A DNA stretch of 64,000 nucleotides from Alphaproteobacteria bacterium LSUCC0684 (GTDB lineage Bacteria > Pseudomonadota > Alphaproteobacteria > Puniceispirillales > UBA1172), in the NCBI GenBank assembly GCA_041228335.1, contig CP166130.1, forward strand, positions 434,001 to 498,000. The letters run 5' to 3'. Numbering within the stretch: the first letter of the stretch is position 1; every line of letters begins with the position of its first letter. Below the pieces are notes generated by a model. That model was not told the origin of the DNA, did no database searches, and was given only the letters and a program-made list of their open reading frames with translations. Of this stretch, positions 16,740-25,171 are shown one piece after another. The position numbers and the translations under genes were made by a program.

Positions 16740-18527
16740 ATGCATAAGAATTTATCTGCTTCCACTCCGAAAGGGGTGAAAAACCTGACACCGCTGAAAA
16801 CTCTCTGGCCCTGGATTAAACCGCATCGAATGGAGGTGATCAAGGCTCTGGGGGCTATCGTTCTGGTTGCTGCCGCATTGCTATCCCTGGGGCGTGGAAT
16901 AGCTTTTCTGGTTGATAGCGGCCTTGGGGAGAGGAATAGCGCACTGCTTGATAGGGCGGTGATCATTTGTCTTGGCATAACCGTGATGCTAGCCTTTGGA
17001 AGTTATCTGCGGGCGGTGCTGATCAACACGGTTGCGGAGCGAATCATTGCCGATATTAGAAAAGCCGTTTTCAGGCACACACTTGGGCTTTCAACAGCCT
17101 GGTTTGAAAATCACCGGACAGGGGACATTATCTCGACCCTGACAGTGGATACAACCCTGATCCAGACTGTGCTGGCTTCAACACTCTCCATGGCGATGCG
17201 TAACTTGCTCGTTCTTGCCGGCGGGGTGGTCATGATTATCCTGACCTCACCCAAACTCACGCTCATCATAGCTGCCGTTATTCCCGTCGTGGTGGTGCCC
17301 GTGATTGTTCTGGGGCGGCGATTAAGAACACAGTCCAGGCTTGTCCAGGACACATTGGCCACCGTTTCGGTTGAGGCGGAAGAAACGCTTGCTGCCATTC
17401 AAACGGTACAAGCATTCGGACGTGAAGACTCAATGGCCGCAAGGTTTAATGCCGTGACCGAAAAAACTTTTGAGACATCACTCAAGCGACTGGTTCTCCG
17501 TGGCGCGATGGGTGGTGTGGTTATACTGCTTGTTTTCTCTGCCATCACGTTCATTCTTTGGATTGGGGGACAGGATCTCCTGGCTGGCAAAATGTCGGCG
17601 GGTGATCTATCGGCATTCGTTTTTTACTCGGCTTTGGTGGCATCTTCTGTTGGGGCTCTTTCCGATATGGCGGGGGAGCTTCAACGTGCGGCAGGTGCAT
17701 CAGAACGTATTGCTGTACTTCTTGATGACCACTCTTCACTTCTGGAATCATCAGAGCCTGTTGCTATACCGGGTGGGGCGCTCGGCATTACTTTTGAAAA
17801 CGTCTCTTTTCATTACAACACGCGGCCGGATATGCCTGCTCTTTCTGAACTTGACCTTGATATAAGACCTTCGGAACGTGTTGCGCTGGTTGGCCCGAGC
17901 GGTGCCGGCAAGTCAACCCTGATCGGTCTTATCCTGCGGTTGTTTGATCCGGTTGAAGGGCGGGTGCTGATCGGCGGTGTTGACGCTCGAAAGGCACGGC
18001 TCCAGGATCTCAGGGGTGTCATGGGATTTGTACCCCAGCAGACAGCACTTTTTTCTGGAACAATTGCCGATAATATTCTCTTTGGCCGCTTGGATGCAGG
18101 AGTTGATGCTATGCGGGAGGCGTCCCGCCGCGCCCATGTTGAGGAATTCGTAGCCACCCTGCCCCAAGGTTACGATACGCCAATTGGTGAAAAGGGGATA
18201 AGGCTATCCGGGGGGCAGCGCCAGCGACTGGCTATCGCCAGGGCAATACTGCGCAACCCAGCCATACTTCTTCTTGACGAGGCAACCTCGTCACTTGACG
18301 CCCAGTCCGAGCAGGTTGTGCAAGATGCGCTAGAAGAGCTCATGAAGGGCAGGACAACGGTGGTGATTGCCCATCGCCTTTCCACCGTGCTCAACGCTGA
18401 TCGCATCATCGTGCTCGACAGAGGGCAAGTCATAGCAACAGGCACGCATGAAGAGTTGCTCGCAACCTGCGGCCTTTATCATGAACTGGCATCCTTACAG
18501 TTCATCACGTCCGGCAACATGCAGTGA
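16740..18527 (+). CDS. ABC exporter, MsbA-like (fused membrane and ATPase domains)
   Basis: 595 residues. Six transmembrane helices lie within about 25-310. The nucleotide-binding domain has Walker A GPSGAGKS (385-392), signature [14 protein letters not shown], Walker [15 protein letters not shown] and H-loop IAHRLST. The organisation is a half-size homodimeric exporter of the MsbA/multidrug family (TIGR 'ABCB-type', common in alphaproteobacteria). The substrate may be lipid A-core or drugs; sequence alone does not decide. No HlyD or TolC gene is nearby and there is no peptidase domain, so it is not an obvious type I secretion ATPase. The ATG is 171 bases from the divergent rpmE start. Confidence 0.9.
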   Translation: MHKNLSASTPKGVKNLTPLKTLWPWIKPHRMEVIKALGAIVLVAAALLSLGRGIAFLVDSGLGERNSALLDRAVIICLGITVMLAFGSYLRAVLINTVAERIIADIRKAVFRHTLGLSTAWFENHRTGDIISTLTVDTTLIQTVLASTLSMAMRNLLVLAGGVVMIILTSPKLTLIIAAVIPVVVVPVIVLGRRLRTQSRLVQDTLATVSVEAEETLAAIQTVQAFGREDSMAARFNAVTEKTFETSLKRLVLRGAMGGVVILLVFSAITFILWIGGQDLLAGKMSAGDLSAFVFYSALVASSVGALSDMAGELQRAAGASERIAVLLDDHSSLLESSEPVAIPGGALGITFENVSFHYNTRPDMPALSELDLDIRPSERVALVGPSGAGKSTLIGLILRLFDPVEGRVLIGGVDARKARLQDLRGVMGFVPQQTALFSGTIADNILFGRLDAGVDAMREASRRAHVEEFVATLPQGYDTPIGEKGIRLSGGQRQRLAIARAILRNPAILLLDEATSSLDAQSEQVVQDALEELMKGRTTVVIAHRLSTVLNADRIIVLDRGQVIATGTHEELLATCGLYHELASLQFITSGNMQ

Positions 18528-18565
18528 GCTGTCCTGATCATGGATGCTGTTAAATAAACCGAGTT

Positions 18566-19870
18566 TTAGCGATGGGTAAGTTTCAACTCAATGCGTCGGT
18601 TCTTGGCGCGAGCATCGGGGGTATCGGCTTTATCAATAGGCTGGAACTCGCCAAAGCCGGAAGCGGCAAGCCGTTCCGGCTCCATGCCCGCCAGAATCAG
18701 ATACCGGACCACTGAAAGGGCACGTTCAGTTGAAAGGTCCCAGTTGTCACGAAACCGTGTGGTACTGATAGGCAGATTATCAGTGTGCCCGGTAACTTGC
18801 AGAACCCAGTCAATATCTGTCGGGATTGCATCGGAAATTTCACGCAAGGCGTTGCTGAGTTCCATCAGTTGCTTTTCGCCGTCTTCGCCAATATCTGCAG
18901 AGCCGAGTTCAAACAGCACTTCCGATTGGAAAACAAACCGGTCGCCGACAATACGGATATCGGACCTGTTTTTGAGCACTTCGCGCAGACGGCCAAAGAA
19001 CTCTGATCGGAAGCGCTGCAGTTCAGCTACTTTGCTGCTCAGCGCGTTGTTCAACTGTTTGGTCAGATTGACACTGACTTCCTTTGCCTTGCGGGCTTCT
19101 TCTTCTTTCTCATCCAGCAGAGCCTGGAGTTGACCAAGTTTGGTTTTGAGGGCATTGACCGATTGAGTCAGGATCTGAATTTCCAGGCGAGTTGCGGAAA
19201 TCTGCTTGTCCTTTTCACCAAGAGCTGCTTCGCGTTCTGCATTTTTGAGACGAAGTTCTTCAAGTTTGACCTCGATAGCGGCCATGACAAGTGCCTGTTC
19301 ATCGAGTTGAGATAGGGCATTATCGCGGGCAGATTCGGCCAGTTCAGCGCGGCTGATCGTTTCCGAAAGTGATACCGAAAGCTCATCGCGTGTCTTTTCA
19401 GCCTCTTCTGCCCGTGCGGTAAGAACTTCCAGCGCCAGGGTCAGTCTATCACGTTCATTCTCAATGCCCTTGGACTTTTCGGTTAATGCCCTCAAGGTAT
19501 CTTCAAGTGTGTTTTTTTCCTGCCGTGATGTATTAAGGGAGGCGTCAAGTTCGGCGATACGGCTCGATAACGCATCCTTTTCTTTGATGGATTCATCCAG
19601 CTGAATCTGCAGTTGTGCGATTGTTGATGTAAGTCGGCTGGTTTCAGCTTTTTCCATATTCAGCAATTCCGCAAGTGAGGCAATCTCTCCACGGAGCTGT
19701 TGCAGGGTGGCATCCTGGCCCGATACCCGCTGGGCAAGATTGATCTGAATGAGAAAAAACACCATCAGGACAAAGATGATGACCATCAGCAAGGTGGCGA
19801 GGCCATCAACAAATCCAGGCCAAATAAAGGCCTCAACGCCGCGGGTTGAACGATGACGCGCCAGTGCCAT
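18566..19870 (-). CDS. MotB/OmpA-type peptidoglycan-binding protein with long coiled coil
   Basis: 434 residues. One transmembrane helix at about 24-44 (LATLLMVIIFVLMVFFLIQI), preceded by Pro-Gly-Phe-Val-Asp22, which stands where MotB/TolR/ExbD place their proton-carrying aspartate. Residues about 48-290 are an almost unbroken coiled coil. The C-terminal OmpA-like domain has VTGHTDNLPIS and SxERA..V and NRRIELKL, which binds peptidoglycan. It starts 3 bases after the stop of the ExbB/MotA-like gene, so the two should form one proton-driven membrane complex. Such pairs are conserved near suhB-efp in alphaproteobacteria; their job in the envelope is not well defined. It is not flagellar by context. 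Confidence 0.8.
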   Translation of the reverse strand: MALARHRSTRGVEAFIWPGFVDGLATLLMVIIFVLMVFFLIQINLAQRVSGQDATLQQLRGEIASLAELLNMEKAETSRLTSTIAQLQIQLDESIKEKDALSSRIAELDASLNTSRQEKNTLEDTLRALTEKSKGIENERDRLTLALEVLTARAEEAEKTRDELSVSLSETISRAELAESARDNALSQLDEQALVMAAIEVKLEELRLKNAEREAALGEKDKQISATRLEIQILTQSVNALKTKLGQLQALLDEKEEEARKAKEVSVNLTKQLNNALSSKVAELQRFRSEFFGRLREVLKNRSDIRIVGDRFVFQSEVLFELGSADIGEDGEKQLMELSNALREISDAIPTDIDWVLQVTGHTDNLPISTTRFRDNWDLSTERALSVVRYLILAGMEPERLAASGFGEFQPIDKADTPDARAKNRRIELKLTHR

Positions 19871-19873
19871 GGG

Positions 19874-20905
19874 TCAGGGTTTCTTCATCATCAGGGAAAT
19901 GGTTTTGGACAGCGCCCTGATTTCAGTTGTCAGTGTTGAAGTCATTTCGTTGCGGTCTGCCTTCATTTCACGTGCCAGCATGATAAGAGCGGCTTCGAGA
20001 TTGGATATATTTTCTGAAAGAAGCGTATCGTTCTTCACCTGGGCATTATATTGGGCAAGTTTGGCGGTGAGATCACGCAAGCTTTCGGTAACCTGGCTGC
20101 GTTCAGCTTCTCCAGTCTCAATCACCCGGGCAAGATGAAGCATGCTTTCCGCCGCTGCCTCGGAGATCCCCTGAACCATTTCAGGCCCCATGGAGGGCAT
20201 GTCGGTAACCTTGTCTAGGCGAACCGATTTGGAAAGCCAGTCTTCAACATCGGTGTAAAAACGGCCCGAAGCCTGGCCAAGCTGAAGATCAAGGAAACCG
20301 AGCACGAGCGAGCCGGCCAGCCCGAACAAGGATGAAGAAAACGCCGTTGCCATTCCCAAAAGGGGTGCATCAAGACCGGTTTTCAGTTGCGCCATCATGG
20401 CAGTCATGTCACCAAGACTAGTATCTATGCCGCCCACCACACTACCTACAGCCTGAACCGTGCTTAGCAAGCCCCAGAATGTTCCGAGTAGGCCGAGAAA
20501 AACAAGCAACCCGATCATATATCTTGAAATCTCACGGCTTTCATCGAGACGAACAGCCACGCCATCCAATACCGAGCGCATGTTCTGCGCGGACAAGGTG
20601 CTTTTCCGGCCATCCTGTTCGGCCATGATGACGGCCACCGGCGCAAGAAGGGATGGACGCATCGAAACACCTGATCGAGGGGTGTTTCGTGAGAAGTCCA
20701 GCATCCAGTAATGTTCCGGTATCAGGCGCAGGATCTGGCGGATGATGAAGGCTATGCCAATCAGAAGGGCAAAAAGGATGATGCTGTTTATCACCATATT
20801 TCCCATGAAGGCAGATTGAAGTGGCTGAAAAAGCCCTGTGCAGACAGCAATGACTGCCAACAGGAAAATGATCATGCGGATCAGATAACGGCGTGGATTC
20901 GTCAT
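19874..20905 (-). CDS. MotA/TolQ/ExbB-like proton channel subunit
   Basis: 343 residues from ATG 20905, with GGAGG 9 bases upstream (the frame reaches 20935). Helices at about 11-28 and 36-56, then a cytoplasmic loop, then the characteristic pair: GLLVFLGLLGTFWGLLSTVQAV (about 135-156) and PLLGMATAFSSSLFGLAGSLVLGFLDL (about 183-210). The G-T-F-W-G-L motif is typical of TolQ/ExbB/MotA channels. A C-terminal helical region with coiled-coil tendency follows. It should assemble as a pentamer around the dimer of its downstream partner. It is longer than ExbB (about 240) because of the C-terminal extension. Confidence 0.85.
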   Translation of the reverse strand: MTNPRRYLIRMIIFLLAVIAVCTGLFQPLQSAFMGNMVINSIILFALLIGIAFIIRQILRLIPEHYWMLDFSRNTPRSGVSMRPSLLAPVAVIMAEQDGRKSTLSAQNMRSVLDGVAVRLDESREISRYMIGLLVFLGLLGTFWGLLSTVQAVGSVVGGIDTSLGDMTAMMAQLKTGLDAPLLGMATAFSSSLFGLAGSLVLGFLDLQLGQASGRFYTDVEDWLSKSVRLDKVTDMPSMGPEMVQGISEAAAESMLHLARVIETGEAERSQVTESLRDLTAKLAQYNAQVKNDTLLSENISNLEAALIMLAREMKADRNEMTSTLTTEIRALSKTISLMMKKP

Positions 20906-20982
20906 GGCCAGAACCTCCGATAATGAGTGTATCACTATCTGGGCAATTTGGCAGAATTATGTAAAAGAGATTAAAGCAGGTA

Positions 20983-21810
20983 TCAGTTGTTCAGGCGACC
21001 TTTGCGGAGCAGTTTAAGGAAATCGCCATGAACTATGCCATTTGCAGCCACGACATCACCTGAGGTCAGCGCCCGGTCGCGTGAGGCGAAGTCAGAAACA
21101 AATCCCCCCGCTTCCCGAACGATCAACACACCAGCAGCAATGTCCCAGAGGCTGAGTTGATGCTCCCAGAACCCGTCGTAACGTCCAGCTGCCACCCAGG
21201 CAAGATCCAGCGCTGCCGAACCAAGGCGGCGAACTCCGGAAGTTTCTCCCATTACTGCCCCAAGCTCACGCTGGAAGGTTTCGTGATCCTTGACATCTCC
21301 ACGTCCCATGAAGGGGATGCCTGTCGCGAAAAGACAGTCCTGCATGCTGCGGCGGCCTGAAACACGCATGCGGCGATCGTTAAGAAACGCACCCTTTCCC
21401 TGCTCAGCGAAGAAAAATTCATTCCGGATCGGATCAAAAATGCCGCCAGCAATGACTTTGCCTCCAGCGTTCAGCGGTTTATCGATGGCGGCAATGGAGA
21501 TGCTGAAATGTGGAATGCCGTGGATATAGTTAGTTGTGCCGTCAAGGGGGTCGATAATCCAGCTTGGTCCATCGGTTTCCGCAGGTGGAATCACGCCACC
21601 TTCTTCCATGATGAACCCCCAGTCTGGCCGTGCGTGCCTGAGTTCGCGCATCAGTGTTTTTTCGGCATCGGTGTCGGCATTGGAGACAAAATCACCAACA
21701 CCTTTTCGGGAAATCTGGAGGTTTTCGACTTCACCGAAGTCCCGGACAAGTCCTCGGGCTGCCTTTTCCGATGCTCGAAAAATGACATTGATCAGCGCGG
21801 ACTGGTTCAT
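20983..21810 (-). CDS. suhB: Inositol-1-monophosphatase family protein (SuhB)
   Basis: 275 residues. Metal site motifs: MEEGG (68-72), IIDPLDGTTNYIHG with Asp87 and Asp90, and LSLWDIAAG near 225. These are the three signatures of the Mg-dependent, lithium-sensitive phosphatase family. The enzyme hydrolyses inositol-1-phosphate or related sugar phosphates; bacterial SuhB also acts in rRNA antitermination, but that role is not shown here. It starts 5 bases after the efp stop, so the two form an operon. Confidence 0.93.
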   Translation of the reverse strand: MNQSALINVIFRASEKAARGLVRDFGEVENLQISRKGVGDFVSNADTDAEKTLMRELRHARPDWGFIMEEGGVIPPAETDGPSWIIDPLDGTTNYIHGIPHFSISIAAIDKPLNAGGKVIAGGIFDPIRNEFFFAEQGKGAFLNDRRMRVSGRRSMQDCLFATGIPFMGRGDVKDHETFQRELGAVMGETSGVRRLGSAALDLAWVAAGRYDGFWEHQLSLWDIAAGVLIVREAGGFVSDFASRDRALTSGDVVAANGIVHGDFLKLLRKGRLNN

Positions 21811-21815
21811 TTCAA

Positions 21816-22382
21816 CTAATCCTTGGCGCGTTCGACGTAGCTGCAGTCTTCTGGTTTGACAACGATGCGGGTGCCGGTTTCGATATGCGGGGGAACCATG
21901 ACCTTGATCCCTCCTTCAACAACCGCAGGCTTATAGCTGGAGGAAGCAGTTTGTCCCTTGACCACGGCATCGGCCTCAAGAACCTCGACCACCACAGTAT
22001 CGGGAAGCTGAATTGAAATCGGCTCTCCTTCATGGCTGTTGACGGTAACGGTCATGCCATCCTGAAGGAAAATCGCCTGGTCACCAACTAGCGAGGAGGG
22101 CACGGCAATCTGCTCAAATGTTTCGCTATCCATGAAAATCAGGTTATCACCATCGGCATAGAGATAGGTTGAGGTGCCTTCCTGCAGAATTACGCGCTCT
22201 ACGGTTTCAGAGGAACGGAAGCGTTCGTTGAGCTTGGTTCCATCTCGGATATCTCTTAGTTCAACCTGGGCAAATGCACCGCCCTTGCCAGGTTTCACAT
22301 GTTGAATCTTTACCGCTGCCCAAAGCCTGTTGTTGTGTTCTATAACATTGCCTGGACGAATGGCGTTGCCGTTGATCTTCAT
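21816..22382 (-). CDS. efp: Translation elongation factor P
   Basis: 188 residues, normal length, with the KOW-like N-terminal domain (MKINGNAIRPGNVIEHNNRL), the loop KPGKGGAFAQVELRD that carries the modifiable Lys33, and two OB domains ending in RIVVKPEDCSYVERAKD. It relieves ribosome stalling at polyproline. The lysine-tipped loop is the EpmA/PoxA-modified type; no modification enzyme is in the window. A target is near at hand: the polyproline-rich TolA encoded here. Confidence 0.96.
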   Translation of the reverse strand: MKINGNAIRPGNVIEHNNRLWAAVKIQHVKPGKGGAFAQVELRDIRDGTKLNERFRSSETVERVILQEGTSTYLYADGDNLIFMDSETFEQIAVPSSLVGDQAIFLQDGMTVTVNSHEGEPISIQLPDTVVVEVLEADAVVKGQTASSSYKPAVVEGGIKVMVPPHIETGTRIVVKPEDCSYVERAKD

Positions 22383-22409
22383 CTCGAAACCTGCTTTCGG
22401 TGAGCCGAT

Positions 22410-23339
22410 CTAGTCTCGACCCTTGTAAATGTTAATGACTGTGTTGAGCAGAGCCAACGCTTCTTCGCGTGGGCGCTGAAAGGTATTTCGGCCAATGATC
22501 GAGCCGGAAGCCCCACCATCACGAAGGGCCCGGATTTCATTCAGCAAACCTTCGGTATCCTTTGCCGCTCCACCGGAAAACACCACCAGACGGCGCCCGT
22601 TGAAAGCCGAATCCACGATATGGCGAACCCGTTCAGCGAGTGTTGCCGAAGGAATATTCTGGCTTTCGTAGACTTTTTTGGCGTCCGTGTTTTCAAGATG
22701 ATCTGTCGGGGGTTTAACCTTGATAATATGCGCGCCGAGTAGAGCTGCCATATGGGCAGCATAGGCAGCGATATCAAGTGCAGTTTCACCTTCTTTGGAA
22801 AGAGTGCCACCGCGTGGATAGGACCACAGTACCACCGCAAGGCCGAGGGCCTTGGCTTCGGCGGTCATTTCCTGAAATTCGCTCATCATGTCAAAGGCAG
22901 CATCTGAACCGGGATAGATGGTATAACCAATTGCGCTGCATCCCAATCTAAGCGCCTCGCTGACCGACCCCGTGATTGCCTGACTTGGAGCCGGGCCACC
23001 CTGGGCAAGGGAGTTGGATGAATTCACTTTGAGAATAGTCGGTATCTGGCCGGCAAAGGTATCTGCTCCAGCCTCAAGCATGCCAAGAGGGGCAGCATAG
23101 GCCGACAGGCCGGCATCAATGGCTAGCTGATAATGATAATGCGGGTCATAAGCTGGTGGATTGGGCGCAAAACTCCGTGCAGGCCCATGCTCAAATCCCT
23201 GATCAACGGGAAGGATAACAAGTTTGCCTGTACCGCCCAGTTTACCCTGCATCAGGATCCGGGCGAGGTTAGCTTTTACCCCGGGACTGTCGGATTCATA
23301 ATTGTCAAGGATACGGCGGACAGTGCGTGTTATCTTCAT
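22410..23339 (-). CDS. fbaB: Fructose-bisphosphate aldolase, class I (DhnA/FbaB type)
   Basis: 309 residues. VILPVDQGFEHGPARSF, LKVNSS and the Schiff-base region HIIKVKPPTD (Lys207 or Lys209) identify the archaeal/bacterial DhnA-type class I aldolase; GGAAKDTEG and SGSIIGRNTFQRP bind phosphate. It cleaves fructose-1,6-bisphosphate in glycolysis and runs backward in gluconeogenesis. First gene of the leftward group aldolase-efp-suhB, with 27 bases to efp. Its promoter should be in the divergent gap to the right. Confidence 0.92.
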   Translation of the reverse strand: MKITRTVRRILDNYESDSPGVKANLARILMQGKLGGTGKLVILPVDQGFEHGPARSFAPNPPAYDPHYHYQLAIDAGLSAYAAPLGMLEAGADTFAGQIPTILKVNSSNSLAQGGPAPSQAITGSVSEALRLGCSAIGYTIYPGSDAAFDMMSEFQEMTAEAKALGLAVVLWSYPRGGTLSKEGETALDIAAYAAHMAALLGAHIIKVKPPTDHLENTDAKKVYESQNIPSATLAERVRHIVDSAFNGRRLVVFSGGAAKDTEGLLNEIRALRDGGASGSIIGRNTFQRPREEALALLNTVINIYKGRD

Positions 23340-23521
23340 CGTTGGAGCTCCATGAAACCGGTTTAATCCACAGGGCCAAGCATTACGCTATTCGATGTTA
23401 GGACGTCAATATGAATCCCCCCTTTCTGATCTATTGATGTGGGGATCATTTATGAAAGATGTTGATCGGAGGCGGGTTCAGCACGGATAATGATAAGGGC
23501 GGCGGGGTTATTTTTCTTGAA

Positions 23522-23551
23522 TTGACGGGCAGGTGCGAATCTCTCTATTGT
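23522..23551 (+). promoter_or_regulatory. Candidate sigma70 promoter for the coiled-coil/zapA genes
   Basis: TTGACG (23522-23527), an 18-base spacer and TATTGT (23546-23551). The -35 box matches 5 of 6 and the -10 box 4 of 6 of the sigma70 consensus. Transcription would start near 23559, about 120 bases before the first gene. Confidence 0.45.
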
Positions 23552-23631
23552 GATACTGGTGTAACTTATGAGCCTAACCGCACAGAATTACATTGAAAGA
23601 TGACAATCACTCAGATTGTTTCCGCAACGGC

Positions 23632-23653
23632 TTTCAGGATAATTGTCCTGAAA
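23632..23653. promoter_or_regulatory. 22-bp palindrome before the coiled-coil gene
   Basis: Arms TTTCAGGA and TCCTGAAA flank AATT with one mismatched pair (T/G), giving a 22-bp near-perfect palindrome. It lies downstream of the candidate promoter and 25 bases before ATG 23679 (13 before ATG 23667). It could bind a dimeric repressor or fold in the leader RNA near the ribosome-binding site. Confidence 0.45.
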
Positions 23654-23678
23654 CGCAAAGCAACGGATGGACATTGGG

Positions 23679-23915
23679 ATGACCACGCGCCTTGAAATAG
23701 CATTTCAGCGGCTTGAAGCGGCAGTGGAATCTCTGGAGAAGAGACAGTTTGCTGAACTTGATGCCAGGCAAATGGAAAGTTCACCTGGAGCGGCCAACCC
23801 CAATATGCAAAATGGTGAGATCAATGCTATCCGGCAGTTGGTTGATCAGGCTTTGATGATCTTGGCTGAGGAGAAGAAACACGATACAGATGCTGGAGGG
23901 GGCGGCCATGACTGA
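23679..23915 (+). CDS. Small coiled-coil protein upstream of zapA (DUF4164-like)
   Basis: 78 residues from ATG 23679; an ATG four codons earlier (23667) is also possible, and neither has a strong ribosome-binding site. MTTRLEIAFQRLEAAVESLEKR is a heptad-patterned helix, followed by a polar linker and a second helix (AIRQLVDQALMILAEE). Alphaproteobacteria often carry such a short coiled-coil gene directly before zapA. Its last 8 bases overlap zapA, so translation is coupled. A role with ZapA at the division ring is a reasonable guess, no more. Confidence 0.7.
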   Translation: MTTRLEIAFQRLEAAVESLEKRQFAELDARQMESSPGAANPNMQNGEINAIRQLVDQALMILAEEKKHDTDAGGGGHD

Positions 23916-24228
23916 AAACCGCGTCTCTGTTCATATCAACGGTCAGGATTATCCCATGGTCTGCGCACCTGGCGAGGAAACCAAGGTGCTGGCCTTAGGT
24001 GAAAGGATCGATGGAGTCGTTCGCCAGGTTTCTTCGGTCTCGGGACCCATCAGCGAGACACGTCTTTTGGTCATGGCAGCGCTTATTCTTACCGATCAGT
24101 TGACTGAACTTGAAAATGCTACGACCACCAGCACCCATAACAAGGCAGATGTTCCTGATGAAGATAGCCTAGCATCAGTTATTGAAAAGATTGCCATGCG
24201 TCTCGAAACGCTTGCATCAAGAGACTGA
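23908..24228 (+). CDS. zapA: Cell division protein ZapA
   Basis: 106 residues from ATG 23908, preceded by GGAGGGGGCGG. RVSVHINGQDYPMVCAPGEE is the N-terminal ZapA strand-turn, and VLALGERIDGVVRQVSSVSG followed by ETRLLVMAALILTDQL is the dimerisation helix region. ZapA binds and bundles FtsZ at the division ring. The order zapA - 6S RNA - cyclo-ligase is conserved in proteobacteria and supports the call. Confidence 0.9.
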   Translation: MTENRVSVHINGQDYPMVCAPGEETKVLALGERIDGVVRQVSSVSGPISETRLLVMAALILTDQLTELENATTTSTHNKADVPDEDSLASVIEKIAMRLETLASRD

Positions 24229-24269
24229 ACAGCCTACATCAGAATTACCGCAGCTGGAATGTGCGCCAG

Positions 24270-24452
24270 GTTAACGTATCCCTGGGGCCATAAGACATCT
24301 CTTGGGAGTTGCCTCTGTCCGGGTTGTGGCCCGGGTATCGTGACGCCCACCTGCTAAGCAGGCCACAGAGGATTGTCCATACCAGCGGCATTCTGGCTGT
24401 CGGCAACAGGCGTGGTCCCGATGAAGTAATGTCAATCCGGGAGAGACTGTCC
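24270..24452 (+). ncRNA. ssrS: 6S RNA (boundaries approximate)
   Basis: The 292-base gap between zapA and the 5-formyl-THF cyclo-ligase gene is the conserved place of 6S RNA in alpha- and gammaproteobacteria. The gap is GC-rich and hairpin-rich: GCCTCTGT (24311-24318) pairs with ACAGAGG (24365-24371) around inner hairpins CCGGGTTGTGGCCCGG and CCTGCTAAGCAGG, with further complementary segments outside (CCCTGG near 24281, CCGGGAG near 24437). 6S RNA mimics an open promoter and holds sigma70 RNA polymerase. The call rests on synteny and pairing; I could not run a covariance model, so the ends may be off by tens of bases. Confidence 0.7.
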
Positions 24453-24520
24453 TAATGCTTCGCCCCTGTTACTGGGATGATTACATGAAGTTCAAGAGGA
24501 GAAGAGGACAGGGGATCGGT

Positions 24521-25132
24521 ATGACAAATAGGGAAACCACATCACTTGAAGACCAAAAAGCAGCGTTGCGCAAAACCATGTCTGGCATCCGCAAAGAAGC
24601 GGCGCTTGATTTGAATGCCGCCGGAGAGCTGGCTGAATTTGCTACGGCTTTGTTGGAAATATTCAAGCCTCAACCAGATTCAATTGTCGCAGGATACTGG
24701 CCAATTCGAACAGAACTCGACCCGAGACCACTTATGCAGAAACTTGCTATGGCAGGATTAGTAACGTCACTTCCAGCAACACCTGAGCCGGGCAAACCGC
24801 TTAATTTTCATCTCTGGCGAGAAGGAGATCCAGTCATTGACGGTCTATACGGTACATCAGAACCTGGCCCGGATTCCCCGCAATGCGCACCGGATATTCT
24901 GCTTGTGCCCATGTTGGCCTTTGATGATGATTGCTTTCGGCTTGGGTATGGTGGGGGCTTTTATGACCGAAGCCTTGCCGTTTTGCGCCAGCACAAGCAG
25001 GAGGTCAGGGCAGTCGGCATTGCTTTCGCCTCCCAGCGCGTTCAGCATGTGCCCCGCGGCGAGCACGATGCCAGGCTGGATGCGGTGCTGACACCGGAGG
25101 GTTTTGTCTTACCAGAGCAAGGCGTAAACTGA
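24521..25132 (+). CDS. ygfA: 5-formyltetrahydrofolate cyclo-ligase
   Basis: 203 residues from ATG 24521 (GGGGATCGGT upstream); the frame is open to 24455 but that part belongs to the 6S RNA region. It contains KAALRKTMSGIR, GYWPIRTELDPRPL, and the phosphate-binding C-terminal signature DILLVPMLAFDDDCFRLGYGG-GFYDR. It converts 5-formyl-THF to 5,10-methenyl-THF using ATP. Position after the 6S RNA is conserved. Length is normal. Confidence 0.92.
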   Translation: MTNRETTSLEDQKAALRKTMSGIRKEAALDLNAAGELAEFATALLEIFKPQPDSIVAGYWPIRTELDPRPLMQKLAMAGLVTSLPATPEPGKPLNFHLWREGDPVIDGLYGTSEPGPDSPQCAPDILLVPMLAFDDDCFRLGYGGGFYDRSLAVLRQHKQEVRAVGIAFASQRVQHVPRGEHDARLDAVLTPEGFVLPEQGVN

Positions 25133-25171
25133 TCCTGGAATTGAAACAAAAGGGTTTCGGAAAGGCAGATA

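Larger units (their letters stand above)
23340..23678. other. Divergent intergenic region between aldolase and the zapA group
   Basis: About 340 bases without a supported gene. It should hold the leftward aldolase promoter and the rightward promoter of the coiled-coil/zapA genes. A candidate rightward promoter (23522-23551) and a palindrome (23632-23653) are listed separately. I see no tRNA-like cloverleaf. Confidence 0.7.

Noticed and set aside
16569-16745. N-terminal extension of the L31 frame
   Set aside because: The ribosomal protein begins at MKKDLHPEY with a good ribosome-binding site; the extension has no L31 counterpart and runs back to the divergent ABC exporter start.
16740-18527. 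The ABC exporter as secretion ATPase for the giant protein
   Set aside because: It is MsbA-like, without a C39-like domain or neighbouring HlyD/TolC genes, and is 16 kb away from the giant gene.
18566-20905. Zorya-type antiphage system (ZorA/ZorB) for the MotA-like and OmpA-like pair
   Set aside because: No ZorC, ZorD or ZorE gene is adjacent, and the pair sits with suhB-efp in a housekeeping context conserved in alphaproteobacteria.
24455-24520. N-terminal extension of the cyclo-ligase
   Set aside because: The 22 residues (with KFKRRRG) do not fit the family start, and the DNA belongs to the end of the 6S RNA region; ATG 24521 fits better.
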